Both the position numbers and the translations under genes were made by a program. From Fibrobacterota bacterium (GTDB taxonomy: Bacteria; Fibrobacterota; Chitinivibrionia; Chitinivibrionales; Chitinispirillaceae), in assembly GCA_023436145.1 (NCBI GenBank), contig JAEZKP010000001.1:1-44902 (forward strand): 44,902 nucleotides of DNA, read 5' to 3'. Position 1 is the first letter of the stretch; every line of letters begins with the position of its first letter. Below are positions 34,782 to 43,171 of this stretch, piece after piece. The notes below the pieces were generated by a model. The model was not told where the DNA came from. It searched no databases and saw only the letters and a list, made by a program, of their open reading frames with translations.

Positions 34782-34974
34782 ATCGATATAAATAAATCAA
34801 AAAAGGTTAAAAAGCAAATCTTTTTTTTCTGGATAATAAAAATGGGCTGTTCGCAGGGTCTTTCATTTAGACAGAAAACAGATCTGATACTTTGACTATT
34901 TACTTAGTTTGTGATAAAAATAAACAAATGCTAATTGATCTGGAGCGGAATCCATCTTTTTCCTGTATATTTTA

Positions 34975-35036
34975 GGATGGATGCCCGATAAAACAACTCG
35001 GGCATGACGGATTAGTGCATTTTGAGCAGGAACTGT
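34975..35036. repeat. REP-like palindromic repeat, copy 2 (inverted)
   Basis: ATGCCCGA (34981-34988) pairs with TCGGGCAT (34998-35005). The surrounding sequence is the reverse complement of 31809-31867 with few changes. It lies between the divergent ilv leader region and the downstream end of the histidine-kinase gene. Confidence 0.7.
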
Positions 35037-35077
35037 TTTTAGTGTGGATCAGGTAATGGAATTTTGAACAGTAAGCA

Positions 35078-36262
35078 TTAATCTTCGCTCAGAGTGAAAA
35101 AAAAGGTGGCACCATTGCCAATTTCACTTTCTGCCCAGATCTTACCGCCATGTCTTTCTATTACTCTTTCGACAATAGCCAGACCTATCCCTGTTCCTGG
35201 AAACTCCTGATCAGTATGCAACCGTCTGAAAGGAGTGAAGAGGTATTGAGATCTTTTCATATCAAAACCTGCTCCATTATCTTTGACAAAATAGATTATC
35301 TGCCCGTTTTGGTTGATAGTTCCAAATTCAATACGGGCGCCGGCAGTTTTTTCAGTAAATTTCCAGGCATTTCCGATCAGATTTGACAAGGCAATATGGA
35401 TCAGTTTACTATCGGTTTTCGCAGATACATCATCCGCGATTATTACCTGTACATTACGCTCCGGGTGGGAGGTTTTCAGTTCTTCTATGATAGAAAAGAC
35501 AAGCCGGGAAAGATTTGTGTCATGCTTGGTCATTTCAATGCGGCTAATTCTGGAGAGATTCAGAATGTCGTCAATCAGGTTTTTCATTTGTATGGCACTG
35601 TGTTCTATTCTTTGCAGATAATCATTGAGGGTGTTATCCAGTTTATTCTGGTAGTCTTCCTGGATTAACCGGCTGAATCCAAGCAGGGTATTCAGCGGTG
35701 CTTTGAGATCATGTGAGACAGAATAGGAAAATGATTCGAGATCCTTATTTACTCTGGCCAGTTCGTCTGCCCGCTCCTGAAGAGCCTGTTCTATCTGTTT
35801 TCGGATAGTTATATCACTTACCAGGGACATCACAAGAAGACCATTGGGGGTGTTTACAAAGCTTAAACTGATTTCCACCGGGAACTCGGTGCCGTCTTTA
35901 CGGAGTCCAAAAAGATCCATACCGATACCGATGGGGCGGATCTTTGGTTGTTCAAAATAATGCAGCATCAGATTTTTATGGTTACCCCGGAATCGATAAG
36001 GAACAAGCGTGTCGTGTGGTTTACCGATTATTTCTCTGGAGGAGTAACCAAACATCTGTTCGGCCCGGGAATTAATCAGTAGAATGTTCAAAGATTTGTC
36101 GATAATTAACACCCCCTGGGCCAGAGATTCAAGAAGCGTATGGATAGTGATATTTTCCTGAAAAAGGCCGCTGGCAAACTGGATCTGTTTCTGTTTGATT
36201 AATTCGTTATTTATCTGTTGGTTTGGGAAATTCTCATCATTTTTGCCTGGAGCATTTTTCAT
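35078..36262 (-). CDS. PAS-domain sensor histidine kinase
   Basis: The 394-residue cytoplasmic kinase has a PAS domain (residues about 40-165: SLAQGVLIIDKSLNILLINSRAE, with PAC segment) and a short coiled coil. The HisKA domain has phospho-acceptor His in YSVSHDLKAPLNTLLGF, and the HATPase_c domain has the N-box NLIGNAWKFT, G1 DNGAGFD and G2 GTGIGLAIVERVIERHGG. All catalytic boxes are present, in contrast to the protein at 30465-31643. No membrane segments. The response regulator is not adjacent. Confidence 0.92.
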   Translation of the reverse strand: MKNAPGKNDENFPNQQINNELIKQKQIQFASGLFQENITIHTLLESLAQGVLIIDKSLNILLINSRAEQMFGYSSREIIGKPHDTLVPYRFRGNHKNLMLHYFEQPKIRPIGIGMDLFGLRKDGTEFPVEISLSFVNTPNGLLVMSLVSDITIRKQIEQALQERADELARVNKDLESFSYSVSHDLKAPLNTLLGFSRLIQEDYQNKLDNTLNDYLQRIEHSAIQMKNLIDDILNLSRISRIEMTKHDTNLSRLVFSIIEELKTSHPERNVQVIIADDVSAKTDSKLIHIALSNLIGNAWKFTEKTAGARIEFGTINQNGQIIYFVKDNGAGFDMKRSQYLFTPFRRLHTDQEFPGTGIGLAIVERVIERHGGKIWAESEIGNGATFFFTLSED

Positions 36263-36959
36263 GAGGAATCCTTGTGGCGTTTTTCCGGTTAAGCAGGCAA
36301 GTCTATTTCAGGTATTGGGACAAAATGAGCGTATTCTGGGAGAGATAATGCAAAAAACGATCCAAAGGCAGGTGATTGGAATAATCCGTAGGACAAATCT
36401 GTCATAATTGAGTTGTTTTATGGGGATCTGGATAGTAACTTTCGATTTAGCATCAGTAGTGTCCGGAAAATTATACCGATGCTAAAAAACATTATGAAAT
36501 AAAAGCATAAGGAATTTTAAAACGCCTGCCTTCACCCCCCTCTGTCCCGATTTCCTGGATGTCTCACGCAGAGCCGCGGAGCCGCAGAGGTTGCCCATGG
36601 AAGGAAGCCTGCTTTGCAGGCGGACTCACCAATTGTGTGTAATTATGATTACTCAAAAAATGAAATAAGCGTGTGAATTTTTCTGCTCTAAAATAACTCT
36701 TGTTTTAGTAAAAAACATAAACAGGAATAAAATTGCTTTTCACAATCCAATAGTCAAGCCTTTTTCTTTCCGGTTAACCTTTCAGGATTGTTTTCAAAAA
36801 AACGCAAGCTATTCCACACAATTGCCAACTTTTTCCAAGAATTATTCCATCCGGTTCTGTGAATTCTCCCTAAGAATGAGGAAAGTGGAAAACAGGCACA
36901 CAAATTGCGCAACATGCCTGATGACAGGCACTTAGACGAGTGCCGGATCAGGAGGAGTT
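36263..36959. other. Intergenic region with MITE end and rearranged repeats
   Basis: The 697-nt divergent gap holds a solo MITE terminal repeat (36454-36476) and shared interior sequence. Next comes a CGCAGAGCCGCGGAGCCGCAGAG segment (split purine-rich palindromic repeat), then AT-rich sequence. GGAGGAG precedes the OMPLA-like gene. No gene is seen. Confidence 0.5.
36454..36533. mobile_element. MITE fragment, copy 3 (one end only)
   Basis: The end CAGTAGTGTCCGG (36454-36466) is identical to the outer 13 bases of the right end of copy 2, then follows GATGCTAAAA...AAGCATAAGGAATTTTAAAACGCCTG, shared with 32155-32212. The opposite terminal repeat is not found, so this copy is truncated or rearranged. 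Confidence 0.55.
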
Positions 36960-37778
36960 ATGAAGAGCGCACAAAATGCCCTGTTCTGCTTATTCTTTAC
37001 ATTGACAATATTTGCCTTTTCAGAACAGAAGGCGACTGAGTTCGGATTTTCTGAGCCTAATTATTTTATCTACACCCTAAAAAATTCTGACCGTTTTCCC
37101 TCGATTTCAGCTGAAAGCCAAAGCCGCCTCAAGTTGCACATCTCTCTTTATTACCGGATTCTTGCCCTCAAAAATGAACGAAGCGGACTCTATTTAGGCT
37201 ATAATCAGAACTCATTCTGGAAAGAATCAGATCCCCGCAAACCATTTATGGATAATAACTTCAATCCAGAAATTTCCGCTCGTTTTGCCCTTCTGAAATG
37301 GCTAACTAAAAACGATAATCCTTATATTCCCACAATCAAAGCATCAGTCTCCAAAGAATCAAACTGGGAGAAAGGAACTAATTACCGGGGATGGAATAAA
37401 GTAAGTGGAACTCTGGAGATAGGGCAGTATGGCATTACTGAATACCATTGCTCTTTTGGGTTGTGGAAACCTTTTAATATCTCTTCCAATAACCATGATA
37501 TCAGAAAATATGCTGGTAACATGCAGATAAAAATGGGATATTGGCACTTTGACAATTACAGCATTGCAAAATGGGGCACAAGCATGGATATGCGGTTTGG
37601 TTCAGATAATACAAAAATCAATAGTATCGCGATCTCCCTTTTTTATAATCCTCTGGTAGGAAAAAACCTGAAATGGATTCCATCACTAATGGTCCAGTAT
37701 TATTACGGCTACGCAGAAAGTCTGCTTTATTATAAAGAAAAGACCAATGCTATTCGCATAGGGATAGCTTTCATGTGA
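36960..37778 (+). CDS. Phospholipase A1 (OMPLA)-like outer-membrane protein lacking the catalytic His
   Basis: The 272-residue protein has a signal peptide and OMPLA landmarks: YNQNSFWKESDPRKPFMDNNFNPE (81-104) like the family YTQ-S-W...PF-E-NY-PE motif, and the C-terminal GYAESLLYY-K-N-RIGIAF. In E. coli PldA the triad is His142, Ser144 and Asn156. Here Ser134 and Asn146 keep the same 12-residue spacing (KESNWEKG...RGWNK), but the His position is Lys132 and the next Gly is Trp. Hydrolysis is therefore doubtful; a structural or binding role is possible. Confidence 0.82.
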   Translation: MKSAQNALFCLFFTLTIFAFSEQKATEFGFSEPNYFIYTLKNSDRFPSISAESQSRLKLHISLYYRILALKNERSGLYLGYNQNSFWKESDPRKPFMDNNFNPEISARFALLKWLTKNDNPYIPTIKASVSKESNWEKGTNYRGWNKVSGTLEIGQYGITEYHCSFGLWKPFNISSNNHDIRKYAGNMQIKMGYWHFDNYSIAKWGTSMDMRFGSDNTKINSIAISLFYNPLVGKNLKWIPSLMVQYYYGYAESLLYYKEKTNAIRIGIAFM

Positions 37779-38050
37779 TTACTCAGAGGGCAGATCATTC
37801 CAACGGGCACCGCTACGAAGGACCCATAAAATTCCTTCAAAACAGCGACGATCAGAAATTCTTCTTCGTCCTTTTCGGTGTTCGCTTTTTTCCAGAAAAG
37901 GAGATATTTTTTTTCCATTGTTTGTCAGTTAATTCGGTTTTAAATCGTTTAGCAGGTAGAGAGTCCTCCTTTGTTAATCACAGACTCTCCGTTTTTGAAT
38001 TTAACTCCTGCCGACATTTTTGTATAGTGTTCTATTTTGAAATAACTTGT

Positions 38051-38518
38051 TTACAATGAACTAATTGTGAAATGGCTTCTAGAAGTTTCTGTTGACAGGA
38101 TGTCTGGTATTTTTTCTATAAACATTCTAATTTCATCTCTTACACGTCGGTACACATCAAGAATTTCTTCTTCCAATTGCATGCTTCTGGTGAGACGAGG
38201 CGGATCATCAAAACTTATATGCAATCTTTTCACTTTGTCGGGGAACACCGGGCAGGTTTCATTCGCATTATCACACACGGTAACGACGTAATCAAAATGT
38301 ACACTCATTAATTCACTGATACTTTTCGATTTTTGTTTCGAAATGTCGAGGCCTGCTTCAGCCATGACTTTTACGGCCCGAAGATTCAGTCCGTGCACTT
38401 CAATGCCTGCCGAATAAGGCTCGATACTATCACCTTTGAGATTCCGCGCCCATGCTTCGGCCATCTGACTTCGGCACGAATTGCCAGTACAGAGAAAAAG
38501 TATCCTGACTTTATCCAT
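38051..38518 (-). CDS. arsC: Arsenate reductase, thioredoxin-coupled (low-MW PTPase family)
   Basis: The 155-residue protein has the P-loop CTGNSCR (Cys10, Cys15, Arg16) and the redox cysteines Cys82 and Cys89 (VCDNANETCP), the numbering of the S. aureus pI258 enzyme. The Asp of the DDPP loop is present. It reduces As(V) to As(III) using thioredoxin. The start overlaps the hgcB stop by one base (TGATG). No arsB/acr3 efflux gene is in the window, so As(III) export would have to be encoded elsewhere. Confidence 0.95.
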   Translation of the reverse strand: MDKVRILFLCTGNSCRSQMAEAWARNLKGDSIEPYSAGIEVHGLNLRAVKVMAEAGLDISKQKSKSISELMSVHFDYVVTVCDNANETCPVFPDKVKRLHISFDDPPRLTRSMQLEEEILDVYRRVRDEIRMFIEKIPDILSTETSRSHFTISSL

Positions 38519-38817
38519 CAGCAGCAACCCGAAGAAGATTTGCCATTGTCGCTGCAACCGCATACTGCTTCGCCGCCAGTCAACATTGCTTTAAAAAAAG
38601 CCTGTGCACAACCGACACCGGATTTCACCGATAGTGCGCCGAATGCGCAGTTTCGTTGACATGCGCCGCATTCGATACACTGGTCGCGGTTGACTATTTC
38701 CGCCTTGTTGTTTTTTAAAGCGAAAACCTGCCGCGGACAGACTTCAATGCATCTTCCGCATCCGGTACATTTGACTTTGTCAAATTTAAGAGAAACGACA
38801 TTTTTCAGATATGTCAT
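38518..38817 (-). CDS. hgcB: HgcB, ferredoxin of mercury methylation
   Basis: The 99-residue protein has two 4Fe-4S motifs (Cys17/20/23/27 and Cys47/50/53/57) and an additional conserved Cys70. It ends with a vicinal Cys98-Cys99, both hallmarks of HgcB. It is thought to transfer electrons to and/or pass Hg(II) to HgcA. The start at 38817 overlaps the hgcA stop (ATGA), which excludes the longer in-frame extension. Extra Cys at 86 and 88 is unusual. Confidence 0.95.
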   Translation of the reverse strand: MTYLKNVVSLKFDKVKCTGCGRCIEVCPRQVFALKNNKAEIVNRDQCIECGACQRNCAFGALSVKSGVGCAQAFFKAMLTGGEAVCGCSDNGKSSSGCC

Positions 38818-39896
38818 ACGATACCCCATTCCTGTAATTTGAAAACAAGCAGCAGGAGCGCCGATAAAATGCATGCGGATACATATACGGGCACAGCAAA
38901 TTTCATCTCCAATTTGACACCAGAAACATTGGTAAATGGTGTGCATCCAGTGAAATTCAGTGAAAGGTATGATACCAGAATGATATTAAAAAGGATCGCC
39001 GCAAATGCAAAAAAGATATTTCCAAGATATAGTTGATTGATTATCAATATTGAAGGCGTTATTGTAATTATTCCTAACAGCGCACCTTTTGCAGCGAAAC
39101 TTCTAAACGGAATAATCGGAAGCATCACAGGAAAAACAACTGTGCCGATAACAACCGAAAGAATCCCCAGAAGTATGAGTGGCCAGGAGTGCAGAACAGC
39201 CGGATTGTAAAGAATCCCAGTCGGTTGTATCCCCATGATTACTACAATTCCAAGAATCACCCACAGGAATCTTCTGAGGGCAGGAAAGAGTTCCATCGGC
39301 GTCAGGATGAATCGTTCCCAAACCGGGAACTTTACAGTTCTCATTTCATCTGTGGCCTTATTACCAGCTTTCAGATAAGCCGGAATATCACATGCCAGAA
39401 CAGGACCATAGGCGATTTTGAACCCTGTGGCTTTTGTTACTTCGTGCGCCGATACACCGGGAGCGCCAAGTTGCGGTAGAATAAGACTTTTGTGTTTGAC
39501 AGTTGTTTCAAGATTTGTACATTTAATCCTGTTGATAATCTCGGAAGTTCCGAATGTGCCTTTCCCTGCAGCACACCATACATTGATGCCTTTGGTATCA
39601 ATAACCAGAACCCAAACGTCACTTCCCTTCATCGCTTTCTGAAGATGATCACATGTAAGCCGGTAGTTTGCGGTAACAAGAACAGGTGATAATTCATCCG
39701 GATTGCCAATGGAATAGAGGCCTGGAGCAACTGTGTAATGCATCCTGAATCGGTCACTAAGCCTGCACAGCATGTCACCACGTTTATTTACTGGTGGAAG
39801 AGCAGGAATATCACCCTTTGAACCAGTGTTTGATCCGCATTCACATGATGTGGCCTGTGCTGATGAGTCGCAGCACCCCGCAGATGTTGAAGTCAT
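38814..39896 (-). CDS. hgcA: HgcA, corrinoid protein of mercury methylation
   Basis: HgcA methylates Hg(II) using a corrinoid cofactor. The 360-residue protein has the diagnostic cap-helix motif N-V-W-C-A-A-G-K at residues 105-112 (Cys108 is the proposed cobalt ligand), an N-terminal corrinoid-binding domain (about 45-200) and a C-terminal membrane domain with four or five helices (about 205-355). The N-terminus is Cys/Ser-rich (CC at 8-9, CEC at 18-20) and may be a metal-binding tail. It overlaps arsR by 4 nt and hgcB by 4 nt. Confidence 0.97.
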   Translation of the reverse strand: MTSTSAGCCDSSAQATSCECGSNTGSKGDIPALPPVNKRGDMLCRLSDRFRMHYTVAPGLYSIGNPDELSPVLVTANYRLTCDHLQKAMKGSDVWVLVIDTKGINVWCAAGKGTFGTSEIINRIKCTNLETTVKHKSLILPQLGAPGVSAHEVTKATGFKIAYGPVLACDIPAYLKAGNKATDEMRTVKFPVWERFILTPMELFPALRRFLWVILGIVVIMGIQPTGILYNPAVLHSWPLILLGILSVVIGTVVFPVMLPIIPFRSFAAKGALLGIITITPSILIINQLYLGNIFFAFAAILFNIILVSYLSLNFTGCTPFTNVSGVKLEMKFAVPVYVSACILSALLLLVFKLQEWGIV

Positions 39897-40294
39897 TTGT
39901 TCGCCTCTCTGATTTTCTGCTTACGTTTTCTTTCAACGCGCTTTTTGCACAATACTTCAGGACTTTGCTTAAGAATTTTGATAAGATTCTCTGAATCTTC
40001 TATAATTTTCTCGTCTTTTGATAATGAACCAAATACCCATTCAAGTGCTCTTTGGATTTTTGTATCTCTGTCCGCAGAATCAGGAAGGCGATAATAAATC
40101 CATTTTTCTTCTTTTCGGCTTTTAACAAGTCCGGCGTGTTTAAGTACTGTCATGTGTTTGGATACGGTTGAAGGGGCAAGACCGAGCAGTTCAATTATCC
40201 GGCAGACGCATAGTTCACCATTGCGAAGCGCAAGAAGTGTCCGCACACGGTTACTATCCGAGAATGCTTTTGCGATGTTAATGATGTCTTCCAT
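39893..40294 (-). CDS. arsR: ArsR-family metalloregulator
   Basis: The 133-residue winged-helix repressor has the ELCVCRIIELL metal-binding box (Cys29, Cys31), recognition helix APSTVSKHMTVLKHAGLV and a basic tail (KKRVERKRKQKIREANK). It is the first gene of the operon, overlapping hgcA by 4 nt. CVC-box ArsR proteins usually sense As(III)/Sb(III); the inducer here could be arsenic or mercury. Known hgcAB loci often have an ArsR gene nearby. Confidence 0.92.
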   Translation of the reverse strand: MEDIINIAKAFSDSNRVRTLLALRNGELCVCRIIELLGLAPSTVSKHMTVLKHAGLVKSRKEEKWIYYRLPDSADRDTKIQRALEWVFGSLSKDEKIIEDSENLIKILKQSPEVLCKKRVERKRKQKIREANK

Positions 40295-40317
40295 AGAAAT
40301 ATTGCTCTTTCAAGTTG

Positions 40318-40343
40318 TTTCTACATTTCGTCATTTATAGAAA
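40318..40343 (-). promoter_or_regulatory. Candidate ArsR operator (inverted repeat)
   Basis: TTTCTA (40318-40323) and TAGAAA (40338-40343) form perfect 6-bp arms spaced by 14 nt. The repeat lies just downstream of and touching the -10 box of the candidate promoter and 24 nt before the arsR start, the usual place for an autorepressor site. Confidence 0.45.
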
Positions 40344-40370
40344 TATATAACAATGCAAGAATAACATCAA
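40342..40370 (-). promoter_or_regulatory. Candidate promoter of arsR-hgcA-hgcB-arsC
   Basis: On the minus strand TTGATG (40365-40370), 17-nt spacer and TATATT (40342-40347) form a good sigma-70 promoter. The predicted start falls about 40 nt before arsR. The inverted repeat at 40318-40343 overlaps its start region. Confidence 0.55.
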
Positions 40371-40738
40371 CGGTCGTATGATACTGGTAATTTTGGAAAG
40401 GAATTGTTCGAGGAATCTATTCTCTTCTTTGACTGCGCCACGATGGGGTGGCCTTGTTCCAGCGCAAGATTATTTCATTTTCTTCAGTGCCGCATTTAAT
40501 TCTTTTGCCCCCGCCCGTTTTCGATTTTGTTCTTTGAAATTTATGCTTTGGGTATTTAGCGTGCGACTATAATTGAATGTGGTTAACAAATTACCACCAA
40601 GGGTTGCTGCATTGCGTCGTGTACTCATGGCGTAATGCAGCTGTTGGCCGACCCGAAGGGCAAGCGAAGCGCAGAGTTCTTGAACTGCTCCTCTCTTGTC
40701 TTCGGGCGCGGATTCTTTGTTTTATTATCCTTTCCTAA
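40371..40738. other. Intergenic region with attC-like palindrome
   Basis: Between arsR and the alpha/beta hydrolase gene lies a non-coding stretch. It holds a palindrome CTGCATTGCG...CGTAATGCAG (40607-40640), followed by CTGTTGGCC, and a 19-nt segment (40677-40695) that recurs inverted at 42291-42309. Short open frames here show no coding signal. Confidence 0.5.
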
Positions 40739-41803
40739 TCATTTTTTTAAGAATTCAATTATTCTCTTGTTCACTATTTCTGTATGTGTAAACATTAAAT
40801 CATGACCAGTATTAGGAATTAATTCGGTTTCAATTCCAGGAGCAACTCTATTGAGACGATTAACGGTGCTTTTCCCATTACCAATTGTCTCATTCTCCCC
40901 AACCAAATATAGCAATGGCAATTTTATTTTTTTGAGTTCACTATCAGTAAGAACTGTTGGTTGTACACCGGTTTTAAGCTTAAAGCATTTCATTGCCAAT
41001 TCATAATAATCTATCCGATCTTCAACCAATCTTATTCCGGAAGTCCCTGTATTTGCGAGATCTTTCCATACCCAATACATAATCTTTTTCTTAAAGTGCC
41101 GAATTGGCAGCAAAGATTTAGCTGTTCGCAGTAGCCATTCGTTTGGAACATCTAAAATTGTCCACGCTGGTGCAATCAGAACAGCATGATTAAGCCGTTC
41201 AGGATGATAAAGTGCATACTGGCCCGCAACCCAACCACCATATGAGTATCCAACAATCCGAATAGTATTCTCAAAATGAAGAGTGTCAAACAATTCGTCA
41301 AGCCAATTGGAAAAATCTTGTCCATTTTCAATTTTTTGGGTGTAAACGCTTCTACCGCAATCGTAAATATTATCAAGCGCATAAGTTCGGTAATCTTTGG
41401 AAAACGCTTCTATATTTGCATGCCATATATAAGAATTTGAACCGCCACCAGGTAATAAAATCAATGGCGGAGCATCAATAGGCCCACTGATTCTCATAAA
41501 TGTTTTGCCAAAAGAAGTCTGAACAATTTTTTCTTCAGAAATAACCGGCCAAATCTTAGCCATCTTTTCTTCAAATGCCAAGTATTCTGCTTTGGCTTTG
41601 GGAGATTTAAAGGGATGATAGTCATTAATCTCGAAAGGCCCGGGACCAGCAATGAGAGAGAAATAAATCCAACATCCCAAAGATAAAATTAACAGGGTTA
41701 TTGAGCCCAATAAGATTAGCAAGTATTTCAAAATTCGGGAAATAACAGATTTCCGTATACCAGATTTCGCAATTGTCTCGGTAATATCTTTATTCATAGA
41801 CAT
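40739..41803 (-). CDS. Membrane-anchored alpha/beta hydrolase
   Basis: The 354-residue protein has one N-terminal membrane helix (about residues 27-55) and an alpha/beta-hydrolase domain. The oxyanion region is LLPGGGSNSYIW, the nucleophile elbow GYSYGG, and the catalytic His lies in NTGHDLMF; the acid is probably the Glu or Asp after YLVGENE. The substrate is unknown; the fold covers esterases, lipases and epoxide hydrolases. It is one of four minus-strand genes separated by palindromic spacers. Confidence 0.85.
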   Translation of the reverse strand: MSMNKDITETIAKSGIRKSVISRILKYLLILLGSITLLILSLGCWIYFSLIAGPGPFEINDYHPFKSPKAKAEYLAFEEKMAKIWPVISEEKIVQTSFGKTFMRISGPIDAPPLILLPGGGSNSYIWHANIEAFSKDYRTYALDNIYDCGRSVYTQKIENGQDFSNWLDELFDTLHFENTIRIVGYSYGGWVAGQYALYHPERLNHAVLIAPAWTILDVPNEWLLRTAKSLLPIRHFKKKIMYWVWKDLANTGTSGIRLVEDRIDYYELAMKCFKLKTGVQPTVLTDSELKKIKLPLLYLVGENETIGNGKSTVNRLNRVAPGIETELIPNTGHDLMFTHTEIVNKRIIEFLKK

Positions 41804-41969
41804 AGTATTTTCCTCTTAAAAGTTAAAGATAGTTGTTCAAATGGAATAATCTTTTATGCAAGATAACCATATTCCAGTTTTTCATCTTCAGAGGAATTAT
41901 CGATAAAAATATGCCTATATAAAACAGTAATGGTTTTTATGGTTGGAGCAAAATATAATTCATTAAGCT
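41804..41969. other. AT-rich spacer
   Basis: No gene or structural signal is seen between the hydrolase start and the small ORF downstream. It may hold the hydrolase promoter. Confidence 0.3.
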
Positions 41970-42260
41970 TCAGTAAATAATGAACTCGTGAATTATATGA
42001 AAGCAAAATATAATTCCAAATAACGATATATTCTTGATTATTGTTCGTTTTATTAAACGATTTAGATATTGGGAAAAAATCTGAAAAAGAATGATCAAAA
42101 TATGAAACAATTTTAGAAAGAGGTTGCTCTGTATAGTTTTGATTTGGTCGGTAGACATATTCCTGAAGTGCAAAACATCCTTATCGATTTTGAAAAAATA
42201 GACAAAAATATGTATTAGAATAATAGCAGTGAAACAATATTTTGTACTATTCTTTTTCAT
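41970..42260 (-). CDS. Possible small membrane protein (96 aa)
   Basis: The frame encodes two or three hydrophobic stretches (TAIILIHIFVYFF, LFHILIILFQIF, ISLFGIIFCFHII) and is very AT-rich. No homologous family is recognised and the ribosome site is weak. It could be a real cassette gene or a chance frame; AT-rich DNA easily produces hydrophobic translations. Confidence 0.35.
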   Translation of the reverse strand: MKKNSTKYCFTAIILIHIFVYFFKIDKDVLHFRNMSTDQIKTIQSNLFLKLFHILIILFQIFSQYLNRLIKRTIIKNISLFGIIFCFHIIHEFIIY

Positions 42261-42287
42261 GGTCTTTTTGTCTTCCCCGCGCCCTGT

Positions 42288-42360
42288 CTTGAGAGGAGCA
42301 GTTCAAGAATTTTGGCCAAGCTGCCGCTGTTATATGTTGTAAACAGCTCTCTCTTCGCCG
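42288..42360. repeat. Cassette-boundary-like spacer B
   Basis: This spacer carries the inverted copy (42291-42309) of the 19-nt segment at 40677-40695, preceded by CCCCGCGCCC, and ends with CGCTGTTATATG (42330-42341), comparable to CGCTGTTGTGTG at spacer C. No full palindrome is evident. Confidence 0.4.
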
Positions 42361-42398
42361 CCAATCTTCTTTGATGCTAGATAGTAAAGAATTAAATT

Positions 42399-43006
42399 TC
42401 AATTCTTATAAATTAATTCCAGAAGTTCTGACTTATTCATATTGTCAGGTGATATTACCAATTCATCTTCTGGTATTTTATTTCCATATCTTTCTGATAA
42501 TTTCTTTTTCACTTCATTACTTGTCAAATCAAAATCAATTAAATATGTAAGCTTACCAATTTCTATTCCTAATGCATCTTTGTAAATCTTCCATACTAAT
42601 TCAGAACAATATATTTTGTCATCAGACCATTCAAAATACAAATCATAAGATTTACCTTGATATTTTTTTCCTGCTTCATATAGTTTTTTCATTTTTTCTT
42701 CATTCAATAAAGCAGAGGGATTTTTTAGCCTTTTAATTTCGTGTTTTGATTTTTTCCCTCTTTTAACCCATGATTTAAAGTCTGTTAATTTTACAACAGT
42801 AGAAGCTTCATAGACATAAGGTTTATTTTCGTAATATAAATAATTCCCATGTGGCTGTATGGCGATCTTGTTGCAAGTTCAACAGCTTTACTTTGGATTG
42901 ATTTTGATGACTGAAATATTATATCTCCATTTCGTAATTTATAACTTTTACAGTTCAGATTTACAAAAAATATAATCGTCAAGTATTTAAGAAATTTCAT
43001 TTTCAT
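42399..43006 (-). pseudogene. YiiX/YebB-like lipoprotein (permuted NlpC/P60), frameshifted
   Basis: Two adjacent frames join into one YiiX-like protein. The first (to about 42838) has a lipoprotein signal (Cys19), NGDIIFQSSKSIQSKAVELAT and the catalytic His in SPYSHMGIIY. The second continues YENKPYVYEAS... and contains the catalytic Cys in YCSELVWKIYKDA. Removing a 2-nt AT from the ATATA stretch at about 42834-42840 restores a 201-residue protein, the usual length of the family. It is a slippage mutation, sequencing error or programmed shift; the rest is intact. Confidence 0.82.
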
Positions 43007-43044
43007 TATTCTTCTCTTCGGCGGCATTCTTTGAGCTGTATATT

Positions 43045-43142
43045 ACATATAACGTTTCGCGTGTAGCCGAAGTTGCCGTAGTATAGCGGAGGCAATTTGG
43101 GAGAGGGCGTACTTCGCCCGAACCGGCTACACGCTGTTGTGT
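43045..43142. repeat. attC-like palindromic site C
   Basis: An 11-bp perfect stem (43059-43069 GCGTGTAGCCG with 43124-43134) encloses further pairing AGTTGCC/GGCAATT and the mini-hairpin GGGCG/CGCCC (43105-43119). It is flanked by ATATAAC (left) and GTTGTGT (right), as attC R boxes flank an imperfect palindrome. It lies between the stops of two minus-strand genes' cassettes. Confidence 0.5.
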
Positions 43143-43171
43143 GATGTGCTTGAAAATTTTCATCCTATCCA

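Noticed and set aside
38818..38946. Longer HgcB with 43 extra N-terminal residues
   Set aside because: The extension lies inside hgcA, while the ATG at 38817 gives the ATGA overlap and the normal HgcB length.
40378..40572. 65-codon frame upstream of arsR
   Set aside because: No ribosome site, no recognisable protein features; sequence is spacer between the arsR promoter and the palindromic region.
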